Assembly (NCBI RefSeq): GCF_014692505.1
Contig: NZ_JACNYK010000009.1
Location: 1 to 64,000 of the forward strand
DNA from: Sphingobacterium arenae
Lineage (GTDB): Bacteria > Bacteroidota > Bacteroidia > Sphingobacteriales > Sphingobacteriaceae
Direction of reading: 5' to 3'
DNA: 64,000 nt
A model generated the notes under the pieces. That model was not told where the DNA came from. It made no database searches and saw only the letters and a list, made by a program, of their open reading frames with translations. The position numbers and the translations under genes were made by a program. Below, piece after piece: positions 1-7,333 of this stretch (its first letter is position 1; every line of letters begins with the position of its first letter).

Positions 1-310
1 CTTTCTTAAAATAATCGCCGAAAGACCAGTTGCCCAACATCTCAAAAAGCGTATGGTGATAGGTATCGATACCTACTTCTTCCAGATCGTTGTGTTTCCC
101 CGAAACCCGGAGACAGCGCTGGGTATCTGTCACACGGGAATATTTTGCGGCCACCTCTCCCAAAAAAACCTCTTTAAACTGGTTCATCCCTGCATTGGTA
201 AACATCAAAGTCGGATCGTCTTTGACAACAACCGGAGCAGATGGCACAATATGGTGGGATTTGTCCCTAAAAAAACTTAAAAAAACCTCGCGTATCTCTT
301 TACTGGTCAT
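1..310 (-). CDS. alaS: Alanine--tRNA ligase, N-terminal fragment (runs off the window)
   Basis: Reading the minus strand from the ATG at 310 gives about 103 residues starting MTSKEIREVFLSFFRDK, followed by HHIVPSAPVV, TNAGMNQFKEVFLG, RVTDTQRCLRVSGKHNDLE and GNWSFGDYFKK. This is the class II catalytic core start of alanyl-tRNA synthetase, which charges tRNA-Ala in the cytoplasm; the motif 1 and motif 2 regions are recognisable. The rest of the gene, including the editing and C-Ala domains, lies beyond position 1. The start fits the family's usual N-terminus. The next gene is divergent, so alaS must be read from a promoter somewhere in 311-464, where I could not pick out a clear TAnnTTTG box. 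Confidence 0.95.
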   Translation of the reverse strand, partial: MTSKEIREVFLSFFRDKSHHIVPSAPVVVKDDPTLMFTNAGMNQFKEVFLGEVAAKYSRVTDTQRCLRVSGKHNDLEEVGIDTYHHTLFEMLGNWSFGDYFKK

Positions 311-464
311 GGAATCCTATATATAATATACTTATTTCGAGGTACAAAAATAGCTAAAAATGCTTGCTCTCACAACGTTTAGAATTCCCGCTATACATGG
401 ATAACTTTTAAATTCTAAAAACCACATATTATTTGTACTTTTATACAGTAATGATCAACTTATA

Positions 465-608
465 ATGAAGGAAGCCGGCATGAGCTACCATTTAAAAACG
501 GATATAAATAATGCAGTCCATGCAAACTTCATCATCAAAGAAAACAAACCGAGTGTAACGGGCTCATCTATACCAATGAGATTAAACACTCACAAATATT
601 TTATTTAG
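465..608 (+). CDS. Possible small leader ORF (47 aa) abutting the stress protein gene
   Basis: The 298-base gap between alaS and the first stress protein holds an open frame starting at 465 (MKEAGMSYHLKT...), with a second in-frame ATG at 480. It ends in TAG at 606-608, and the next base is the A of the downstream ATG at 609. AAGGA lies a few bases upstream of the ATG at 480. I recognise no domain, and the composition is not distinctive. Abutting stop and start could mean translational coupling or a leader peptide, but 47 codons can stay open by chance in a region this short. No other element in 311-464 stood out. Confidence 0.27.
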   Translation: MKEAGMSYHLKTDINNAVHANFIIKENKPSVTGSSIPMRLNTHKYFI

Positions 609-1460
609 ATGAAAATTTTAGTACCAACGGACTTTTCGGAAAATGCGTTTTTGGCTGCCCGATATGCCGCGGAAATCGCTAAAAAGCACCAATATAGTTT
701 ACATGTTATCCATTTCTACACAGCGATATCATCTGGTTTTGAGGAAAACGAACTAGAAACAGAGCGTGACCAATCTCCTATCTTAAAAGCTGATATTACG
801 ATAAAAGAATGGGTGCAAAAACTTCAGGTATTATACCCAAACATACTGATATCGTATCACAATGATCGAGGACTTTTGGATGAAGCGCTCCCTAAAGAAG
901 CAAAAAAGAAAGATTACGTCGCGATTACCATGGGGACTACAGGAGCATCCGCAAACAAAAACATATTTTGGGGGAGCAACACAGCGCTGATTGTAGCGAA
1001 ATCACCGATCCCAGTTATTGTCATACCCAATATAGAACATATCTCAACAGCTATAGAAAAGGTGGGACTGTTAACCAATTTCAAACAGGAAGAATTAACT
1101 ACACTTCAAGAGTTTGTCCATATTTTCCATCAGGAGATCGATGTCGCTCTTATACATGTATACAAGGAAAGTGAAAAAGAGACTTCGGTAAACAACCGAT
1201 TAGCGTCTTGGGCCTTTAATATAGAGGAGTTTTCTGCGGTTCGGCAAACCAATAAGCTAATTGCCCCTACTTTAAAGGAGGATAAAGATCAGGATACTAT
1301 TCCAGAGGTTATCAGCAAGTTGATCGATAACCAGCATGTTGATATTATTTTAGTTTCAAAGACTCGAAAAACCTTTTTTGAAAGATTATTTACACCATCG
1401 GTATCCAAAGCCATGACGTTGAGGTTACAAAAGCCCGCCTTTTTTGGAAAAACCATTTAA
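609..1460 (+). CDS. Universal stress protein, tandem UspA domains
   Basis: A 283-residue cytoplasmic protein with no signal peptide. The N-terminal half starts MKILVPTDFSENAFLAARYA, the usual first strand and helix of the UspA fold, and has an ATP-loop-like stretch around residues 105-125 (AITMGTTGASANKNIFWGSN, compare G-x2-G-x9-G-S/T). The second half (from about residue 150) is a more diverged Usp repeat ending near VDIILVSKTRKTFFERLF. Tandem Usp proteins bind ATP or other nucleotides and help stress survival; the ligand here is unknown. The next gene starts 11 bases downstream and encodes a paralogue, so the two are almost certainly co-transcribed. Confidence 0.9.
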   Translation: MKILVPTDFSENAFLAARYAAEIAKKHQYSLHVIHFYTAISSGFEENELETERDQSPILKADITIKEWVQKLQVLYPNILISYHNDRGLLDEALPKEAKKKDYVAITMGTTGASANKNIFWGSNTALIVAKSPIPVIVIPNIEHISTAIEKVGLLTNFKQEELTTLQEFVHIFHQEIDVALIHVYKESEKETSVNNRLASWAFNIEEFSAVRQTNKLIAPTLKEDKDQDTIPEVISKLIDNQHVDIILVSKTRKTFFERLFTPSVSKAMTLRLQKPAFFGKTI

Positions 1461-1471
1461 ACAATTATAGC

Positions 1472-2332
1472 ATGAAAAAAATATTAATACCCGTTGATTT
1501 TTCCGAGGACTCATTAACAGCCATCCAATATGCCAGTCAACTCATCTCACAAAATGAGCAAAAACAAAGTGTGGATCTCATCCATGTTTTCACATACCAC
1601 ACCAATTCTTATATAAACCGGCAAGCTTACCCTATTGAAGATCCGCAGATGAAAATTTCGGAAAAAGATATGGAGAGACTCCTAGCGAAACTCCATGGCG
1701 AATATCCGGACATTACATTCAACAGCATATTTAAAGACGGCAACCTGTTTGAAGAAATCAGCAAAGTAACTGCATCGTTTAACTATGATGCCGTAATTAT
1801 GGGAACAAAAGGCTCGTCGGGGCTGGAAGCCATCTTCTTAGGCAGCAACACCTATGATGTGATCCTGAACACAAAAACGCCCGTATTAGGGGTTCCTCAA
1901 AACACGAAAGGATTCAAAAAGAACAGAATTGGCTTACTGTGTAATTTCAAAGAAGGCGAAATCGAAGTACTGCAACATGCGATTAAACTTATCGGGAACA
2001 ACTTTGAGCTGGTATTGATTTATGTCAACAAAGATGACCGCCGCATAAGTGACATCGACGCACAATTTAAAGACTGGATCGAGGAAATCATCAACCGCAC
2101 AGGTATTCAGAATATTTCTTATACGATAAAACCACAGGTGCTTTATAATCGTGCTGCAGAAAATGTGTCACATGCCATCTCGAATGTTTTAATCGACGAA
2201 CAGATTGACTTGCTGCTGATTACCCGAAGCCGTAAAAGTATTTTTCGGCGATTAATAGAGGAAAACATTGTACGCAAAATGGCTTACAACATGACTATAC
2301 CGACCCTATTTGCCCCTGTGCGGCGCACGTAA
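1472..2332 (+). CDS. Universal stress protein, second tandem UspA paralogue
   Basis: A 286-residue protein starting MKKILIPVDFSEDSLTAIQYA, with a nucleotide-loop-like segment AVIMGTKGSSGLEAIFLGSN near residues 109-128. A degenerate second Usp domain begins near residue 150 and ends DLLLITRSRKSIFRRLI, closely matching the C-terminal pattern of the preceding gene. The pair therefore looks like a local gene duplication of a two-domain ancestor. It lies 11 bases after its paralogue, and a hairpin plus T-run at 2396-2427 closes the operon. The biochemical role beyond nucleotide binding and stress response cannot be read from the sequence. Confidence 0.9.
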   Translation: MKKILIPVDFSEDSLTAIQYASQLISQNEQKQSVDLIHVFTYHTNSYINRQAYPIEDPQMKISEKDMERLLAKLHGEYPDITFNSIFKDGNLFEEISKVTASFNYDAVIMGTKGSSGLEAIFLGSNTYDVILNTKTPVLGVPQNTKGFKKNRIGLLCNFKEGEIEVLQHAIKLIGNNFELVLIYVNKDDRRISDIDAQFKDWIEEIINRTGIQNISYTIKPQVLYNRAAENVSHAISNVLIDEQIDLLLITRSRKSIFRRLIEENIVRKMAYNMTIPTLFAPVRRT

Positions 2333-2395
2333 AGACTGAGGTTTCCTTACTTCATTTTAGCCCTGTTCCTCTCGCTTGTAGCGGCTGGGCTACAA

Positions 2396-2427
2396 TACTG
2401 TTTTTAGTAAACAGTAAGCTTTTTTTT
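2396..2427 (+). terminator. Rho-independent terminator after the stress-protein operon
   Basis: TACTGTTT at 2396-2403 pairs with AAACAGTA at 2409-2416 across a 5-base loop, followed by AGC and a T-run to 2427. Just before it is a second small hairpin, TTGTAGC (2376-2382) pairing with GCTACAA (2389-2395), so the terminator is doubled. The porin promoter follows within a few bases. Confidence 0.8.
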
Positions 2428-2431
2428 GCCG

Positions 2432-2439
2432 TACTTTTG
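2432..2439 (+). promoter_or_regulatory. Bacteroidota -7 promoter element for the OmpA gene
   Basis: TACTTTTG matches the Bacteroidota sigma-ABfr -7 consensus TAnnTTTG. It lies about 60 bases before the chosen ATG at 2500 and directly follows the terminator of the previous operon. No good TTTG -33 box is visible. Confidence 0.55.
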
Positions 2440-2499
2440 GCAAAACAATTGTATAACATTGGTGTTGATATAATCAAAATAGTTACTAATAATTCTTAT

Positions 2500-3846
2500 A
2501 TGAGGAACTTTAACTTTAAAAATTTAGCCATCGTCAGCGTGGCCAGCCTACTGGGCAGTATCTCGGTTGCTCAGGCTCAAAAACAAGCAAGTATTGAAGG
2601 CACATCTCCCCTCGGACCGGAAACCCAATACAGAACATGGTCAGTGGGTTTGAATGCAGGCGTATTAAACCAATCCAATATCTTCGGTTTCAATCGGGAC
2701 GGTTTTGACAAATTGGAACACAACCTTGGATATAGCGCTTACATTAAAAAACAAATTTCCCCATCATTTGGTCTTAAAGCACAATACATGGGTGGAAAAG
2801 TCGCTGGTAAAAATGAAGATGCTACAGCGACGGCTGTTGCCGCATTTGAAACAAAAATGCCTTGGTCAGCTGCTTTATCGGGAGAATGGACAATGGCCAA
2901 CACCAACTGGCGCTTTTTCAATAGTTTTATTAAACCTTATTTCGCGGTAGGTCTTGGTGCACTGAATTTTGAAACAACCGTAACCGATGTTGAGGGCACA
3001 TCAGCAAAACACGATGCGACCACTAAGCTGTATGTACCAGCAGATTTCGGCTTTAAATTTGCAGTTGCCCGAGGCATTAACATTGATTTAGGTTACCAAC
3101 TGAATTGGACAAACCAACATTTTGATGGAAAAGCCGGCGGAACATTTAAAAACGATCTTTTTTCCTATGCACACGCGGGGCTTGAAATTGCTTTAGGCAA
3201 CGAATCTAAACCCGCATTAAACAATTCCAATCCTGTTGCTACACTGGTGAATGATTACACCATGAAGTATGATGATCTCAAAGCGCAAAACGACGCGTTG
3301 AGAAAAGAAAACGAAGCGCTATCTTCTCAACTGACCGGATTAAACAATGACCTGCAAGATGATGACGGCGACGGCGTAGCAAATAAATTCGATAAGTGTC
3401 CGAATACGCCTGCCGGTGTTAAGGTAGATGGGTCGGGCTGCCCTCTTCCAGAATTAAAAAATGAAACGAAAGTAATCGAAAAGATTGTGGTGACGGAAGA
3501 AGACAGGAAAGTGGTAGATGAAGCGATTAAAAATCTGGAGTTTGACTTAGGGAAATCAACTATCCGCTCAAGCTCTTACGCTTCATTGAATAGCGTAGCT
3601 GCTCTTCTTATTGAGAAAAACTTCAGCCTGAAGCTAGCGGGACACACCGATAACACAGGTTCTATGCAGACAAACATGCGGTTATCCAAAGAACGCGCAG
3701 AGGCTGTCAAAGCTTATCTCGTATCAAAAGGAGCCAACGCTTCTCGTATCGAAGCTACAGGCTATGGCCCAACACAACCAATTGCTACGAATGCGACAGC
3801 GGATGGTCGTCAGCAAAACCGTCGCGTAGAATTTACATTGTACTAA
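2500..3846 (+). CDS. OmpA-family outer membrane protein with TSP3 calcium repeat
   Basis: I start it at the ATG at 2500 because it gives a proper signal peptide (MRNFNFKNLAIVSVASLLG ... AQAQ) and leaves room for the promoter at 2432; an upstream in-frame start at 2437 would lie on that promoter. The 448 residues comprise a signal peptide, an N-terminal beta-barrel of about 200 residues, a short coiled-coil linker (KAQNDALRKENEALSSQL), a thrombospondin type 3-like calcium repeat (DDDGDGVANKFDKCPNTP), and a C-terminal OmpA peptidoglycan-binding domain with LAGHTDNTGS and LSKERAEAVKAYLVSKG. It likely anchors the outer membrane to the cell wall and may form a pore. It is transcribed alone, with a promoter before and a terminator after. 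Confidence 0.93.
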   Translation: MRNFNFKNLAIVSVASLLGSISVAQAQKQASIEGTSPLGPETQYRTWSVGLNAGVLNQSNIFGFNRDGFDKLEHNLGYSAYIKKQISPSFGLKAQYMGGKVAGKNEDATATAVAAFETKMPWSAALSGEWTMANTNWRFFNSFIKPYFAVGLGALNFETTVTDVEGTSAKHDATTKLYVPADFGFKFAVARGINIDLGYQLNWTNQHFDGKAGGTFKNDLFSYAHAGLEIALGNESKPALNNSNPVATLVNDYTMKYDDLKAQNDALRKENEALSSQLTGLNNDLQDDDGDGVANKFDKCPNTPAGVKVDGSGCPLPELKNETKVIEKIVVTEEDRKVVDEAIKNLEFDLGKSTIRSSSYASLNSVAALLIEKNFSLKLAGHTDNTGSMQTNMRLSKERAEAVKAYLVSKGANASRIEATGYGPTQPIATNATADGRQQNRRVEFTLY

Positions 3847-3865
3847 GGCAGGAAACAACAAAATA

Positions 3866-3901
3866 AAAAAGGCTGCTCTTCCATTTGAGCAGCCTTTTTT
3901 T
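3866..3901 (+). terminator. Rho-independent terminator after the OmpA gene
   Basis: GGCTGCTC (3871-3878) pairs with GAGCAGCC (3887-3894) across an 8-base loop and is followed by a T-run. The A-run before the stem means it could also work on the other strand. Confidence 0.9.
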
Positions 3902-3954
3902 ATGCACACCTCGTAAAAAATAGAATATTATTTTTTTAAATAAAAAAATACCCT

Positions 3955-3962
3955 TATCTTTG
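3955..3962 (+). promoter_or_regulatory. Bacteroidota -7 promoter element for the RNA helicase
   Basis: TATCTTTG matches TAnnTTTG exactly. The start codon is 41 bases downstream. The leader contains a small hairpin, CAATAG (3975-3980) pairing with CTATTG (3984-3989), just before the ATG, which could influence translation of this cold-shock-type gene. Confidence 0.65.
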
Positions 3963-4002
3963 CACCGCCTTAGGCAATAGAGCCTATTGTATAATTTATT
4001 TC

Positions 4003-5796
4003 ATGAACCCATTTTTAGACTTGGGAATCCGTCATGAAGTTGTTAATGCCATCACTGAGATGGGTTTTGAGAAACCATCTCCTATTCAGGAAAAAGCCAT
4101 TCCTGTTTTAATGACTGGTAACGACGATTTTGTCGGATTAGCCCAAACCGGCACAGGAAAGACAGCGGCATTTGGTCTTCCACTTTTAGAGTTAATCGAC
4201 TTTACTCAAAAGCACCCGCAGGCGTTAGTATTATGTCCTACGCGTGAGCTCTGCTTACAAATTGCAAAAGATTTAGAGAAATATGCAAAGTACATGGACG
4301 ATGTACATGTTGTTGCTGTATACGGTGGCGCAAATATTTCTGACCAGCTACGCCAGATTCGTCGCGGCGTACAGATTGTGGTAGCTACCCCTGGACGTAT
4401 GTTGGACATCATCGGCAGAAAAGCAATCGACTTCTCGAATGTGAAGTATGTTGTATTGGACGAAGCAGATGAGATGTTGAACATGGGGTTCCAAGAGGAC
4501 ATCAACAACATCCTTTCGGAAACACCCGAAATTAAGAAAACATGGTTGTTTTCAGCAACTATGCCAAAAGAGGTACGTCGTATAGCACAAAACTACATGA
4601 CCAACCCACAAGAGCTTACCGTTGGTACAAAAAACACCGGTAATGAAAACATTGAACACCATTATTATGTCATTAAGGCTAGAGACAAATATGCGGCGTT
4701 CAAACGTATTGTAGATTATTCCACAGATATTTTCGGAATTGTATTCTGTCGTACAAAGATTGAAACACAGGAAATCGCAGAAGCCTTGGTACGGGATGGC
4801 TATAATGCAGACTCGTTGCATGGAGATTTATCTCAACAACAACGCGATAAAGTCATGAAACGCTACCGCGACCGTAGCTTACAATTGCTCATTGCAACAG
4901 ATGTAGCGGCTCGTGGTATCGATGTAAACGATGTGACACACGTTATCAACTTCTCCTTACCGGATGAAGTGGAGAACTACACACACCGTTCAGGTCGTAC
5001 AGCTCGCGCCGGTAAGACCGGTATCTCTCTTTCATTAGTAAACGTTAAAGAAATAGGGAAAATCCGTCGTATCGAAAAAATCATCGGCAAACAGTTTGAG
5101 AAGAAACAAATACCTCAAGCTACCGAAGTTATTGAAAAACAACTTCTTGCTATGATGAACAAAATACATAATGTTGAAATCAACGAGGAAAAAATAACAC
5201 CATACCTTCCTAGTATTATGGAAAGTATGCAGGACTTATCAAAAGAAGACATCATCAAACGCTTCGCTTCACTAGAATTCAACCGTTTCTTGGATTATTA
5301 CCAAAATGCGCCAGACTTGAATGCTGACGCCCGCGAAAGAGACGGCGACCGTGGAGAAAGAGGAGAGCGCGGAGAACGTAGAGAAAGATCTGTTTCCAAG
5401 GGATTCACACGTTTGTTCATAAACCTTGGTTCTGTAGATGAGTTTTCACGTGGTGATATGCTCGGCCTTATTTGCGACGCCGCAAATATTTCTGGAAAAT
5501 CAGTCGGAAAAATCGATATGAAAGGTGTATTCACTTTCTTCGAGGTGCAAGATGCTGACGTGAAGAAAGTGTTTGACGGATTCCAGGGTACGGAGTACAA
5601 TGGTCGTGCGGTTCGCGTCGAAGTATCCGGCGAAGAAAGTCGTGGAGGTGCTCGTCGAGGCGGTGACAGCGGCGGAAGACGCAGAAGCGGCGGTGGAGAT
5701 AGAGACAGAAAAGGAGGCTCTTTCAGAGGCGACAGACGTAGTTCTGGAGGCTTCGGAGGAGAACGCAGACGCTCTGCTTCACGCTCCAAGTATTAA
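4003..5796 (+). CDS. deaD: DEAD-box ATP-dependent RNA helicase (DeaD/CsdA type)
   Basis: A 597-residue helicase. In order: Q motif (GFEKPSPIQEKAIP, about residues 22-35), motif I AQTGTGKT, Ia PTREL, Ib TPGR, motif II DEAD, motif III SAT, then the C-terminal RecA lobe with IATDVAARGIDV and HRSGRTARAGKTG. A DbpA-type RNA-binding domain follows (from about residue 465, RLFINLGSVDEFSRGDMLGL), then an Arg/Gly/Ser-rich tail. This is the architecture of DeaD/CsdA helicases, which unwind structured RNA in ribosome assembly and at low temperature. It has its own promoter and a strong terminator. The low-complexity RGG-like tail produces a long open frame on the opposite strand, which I treat as spurious. 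Confidence 0.93.
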   Translation: MNPFLDLGIRHEVVNAITEMGFEKPSPIQEKAIPVLMTGNDDFVGLAQTGTGKTAAFGLPLLELIDFTQKHPQALVLCPTRELCLQIAKDLEKYAKYMDDVHVVAVYGGANISDQLRQIRRGVQIVVATPGRMLDIIGRKAIDFSNVKYVVLDEADEMLNMGFQEDINNILSETPEIKKTWLFSATMPKEVRRIAQNYMTNPQELTVGTKNTGNENIEHHYYVIKARDKYAAFKRIVDYSTDIFGIVFCRTKIETQEIAEALVRDGYNADSLHGDLSQQQRDKVMKRYRDRSLQLLIATDVAARGIDVNDVTHVINFSLPDEVENYTHRSGRTARAGKTGISLSLVNVKEIGKIRRIEKIIGKQFEKKQIPQATEVIEKQLLAMMNKIHNVEINEEKITPYLPSIMESMQDLSKEDIIKRFASLEFNRFLDYYQNAPDLNADARERDGDRGERGERGERRERSVSKGFTRLFINLGSVDEFSRGDMLGLICDAANISGKSVGKIDMKGVFTFFEVQDADVKKVFDGFQGTEYNGRAVRVEVSGEESRGGARRGGDSGGRRRSGGGDRDRKGGSFRGDRRSSGGFGGERRRSASRSKY

Positions 5797-5835
5797 GCAA
5801 ATAGCGCTCAGCTTTTATAAGTTGGCTTCCAAACA

Positions 5836-5873
5836 AAAAGCCGGTTTTTCATTCAGAAAAACCGGCTTTTTTT
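5836..5873. terminator. Bidirectional terminator between the helicase and HPP genes
   Basis: AAAAAGCCGGTTTTT and AAAAACCGGCTTTTTTT form a nearly perfect palindrome between two convergent genes, with A-runs on one side and T-runs on the other, so it can serve both strands. Confidence 0.9.
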
Positions 5874-5888
5874 GTTCTTCAGAAAACC

Positions 5889-6497
5889 TTAACGTCTTCC
5901 TCCAAGTCGTCTGGCTTTTAAATGCTTTCGTCGAGAGCGACGCAATCGCGAATATTTAACTGGATAATGGCGCTTTGTGGTTATATTATTGAAAACAAGT
6001 GCAGTGAGGAGTAAAATCAATGCCCCAGATAAAACCGGACTAAACACATACCAATATCCCATCGAAGCCACTTTTGTACCCCCCGTCACCGCGATCAATG
6101 CCGTCGCTCCACCCGGAGGGTGAAGTGTTCGGGTCATTTGCATAAAAACAATAGAAGAAGCTACTGCTAGCGGGGCCGTAAGCCAGATAACGGGAGGCAA
6201 CAAGTATGCCACCGTCACGCCCACAAAAGCAGATACCACATGCCCACCAACTAGATTCCGAGGTTGTGCCAATGGACTTTGTATCGCTCCATACACTAAT
6301 ACCGAAGAGGCACCAAACGAGCCTATTAAAAATACATTCTCCAATATGGGCAAATGTAACGATTGAATAAAGGCAATAATAAAAATGCCGACGAAAGCGC
6401 CGACAAAAGACCAAAAATGTTCACGGGGATCAACGAGTGTTTCTCGGTAAAAAACGTATCGATATACGCGAAGTTGCCTATAAATTTGCTTTTTCAA
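5889..6497 (-). CDS. HPP family integral membrane protein
   Basis: A 202-residue protein with at least four hydrophobic segments (for example SFVGAFVGIFIIAFIQSL and HVVSAFVGVTVAYLLPPVIW) and the family signature TLHPPGGATALIAVTGG near residues 130-146. HPP proteins are inner-membrane proteins; some plant and cyanobacterial members have been linked to nitrite transport, but the substrate here is unknown. The gene starts 12 bases after the stop of rlmB on the same strand, so it is probably co-transcribed with it. The C-terminal tail after the last helix is rich in Arg and Lys, fitting the positive-inside rule. Confidence 0.85.
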   Translation of the reverse strand: MKKQIYRQLRVYRYVFYRETLVDPREHFWSFVGAFVGIFIIAFIQSLHLPILENVFLIGSFGASSVLVYGAIQSPLAQPRNLVGGHVVSAFVGVTVAYLLPPVIWLTAPLAVASSIVFMQMTRTLHPPGGATALIAVTGGTKVASMGYWYVFSPVLSGALILLLTALVFNNITTKRHYPVKYSRLRRSRRKHLKARRLGGRR

Positions 6498-6509
6498 CTA
6501 TGACAACCC

Positions 6510-7283
6510 CTATTTATGACGTTGACGTATAGCTTCATAAATGACAACACCCGCCGAAACAGATACATTAAGGGATTTTATTTCACCAAACATAGGTATT
6601 CTTGCCAATTTATCTGAAACACGAATTAAGTCATCTGACACACCCACATCTTCCGCTCCCAAAACAATACAGGTTGGGACTGTATAATCCACATCGTAAA
6701 CAGAGTCTTTTGTTTTCTCCGTACTCACGACCAACTGCACCCCTGATTCGATCAGGAAACGTGCGGTACGGCCCAATACATCTTCCCGACAGACCGGGAT
6801 CTTGTATAGTGCTCCTGCGGAAGTTTTAATCGCATCTGGATTGATTTCCGCCGAACCTTTTTTAGGAACAATAAGGGCATGAATTCCTGCACATTCTGCT
6901 GTTCGCGCAATAGCTCCCATATTACGAACATCCGTTACACCATCCAACATCAACAAAAGTGGTGTTTCTCCTTTTTCGTAAATCACGGGTAATAAATCTT
7001 CGATACGCTGGTAAGTAATAGGCGAGATTACACCAATGACTCCCTGATGGTTTTTTCGAGTAAGACGATTTAACTTCTCTATAGGCACCTGTTGATAGCC
7101 CATATTATGCTCTTTCAACAACGATTTTAACTCTAAGAAGAGACTACCACTTAACCCGCGCTGAATAAACAATGATTCTATTTCCTTACCGCTATCTATC
7201 GCTTCAATAACAGCACGGATACCGAACACCATTTGATTTGATTCTCGCTTTTCTCCTCTTTCCTTATGTTGGAAGTTTCGCAT
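6510..7283 (-). CDS. rlmB: 23S rRNA 2'-O-methyltransferase of the TrmH/RlmB (SpoU) family
   Basis: A 257-residue SPOUT methyltransferase. The N-terminal substrate-binding domain starts at MVFGIRAVIEAIDSGKEIESL (about residue 18). The trefoil-knot catalytic domain carries motif 1 (NMGAIARTAECAG), motif 2 (IVLGAEDVGVSDDLI) and motif 3 (SLNVSVSAGVVIYEA). RlmB methylates the ribose of G2251 in the peptidyl-transferase loop of 23S rRNA; I infer this specificity from family resemblance, and another SpoU RNA target is possible. It has its own promoter in the short gap after dnaX and is followed by the HPP gene in the same direction. Confidence 0.88.
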   Translation of the reverse strand: MRNFQHKERGEKRESNQMVFGIRAVIEAIDSGKEIESLFIQRGLSGSLFLELKSLLKEHNMGYQQVPIEKLNRLTRKNHQGVIGVISPITYQRIEDLLPVIYEKGETPLLLMLDGVTDVRNMGAIARTAECAGIHALIVPKKGSAEINPDAIKTSAGALYKIPVCREDVLGRTARFLIESGVQLVVSTEKTKDSVYDVDYTVPTCIVLGAEDVGVSDDLIRVSDKLARIPMFGEIKSLNVSVSAGVVIYEAIRQRHK

Positions 7284-7308
7284 ATTCTTAAATTAGAAAT
7301 TATTCGGG

Positions 7309-7316
7309 CAAAGATA
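7309..7316 (-). promoter_or_regulatory. Bacteroidota -7 promoter element for rlmB
   Basis: On the minus strand this reads TATCTTTG, an exact TAnnTTTG match, 25 bases before the rlmB ATG and inside the 50-base gap between dnaX and rlmB. The rlmB-HPP pair can therefore be transcribed independently of dnaX. Confidence 0.6.
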
Positions 7317-7333
7317 ACAAAAGAAAGGGGGAT

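Noticed and set aside
5298..5789. Long open frame antisense to the helicase C-terminus (163 codons)
   Set aside because: It mirrors the Arg/Gly/Ser-rich tail of the helicase; the Pro/Ser/Arg-rich product is a low-complexity shadow.
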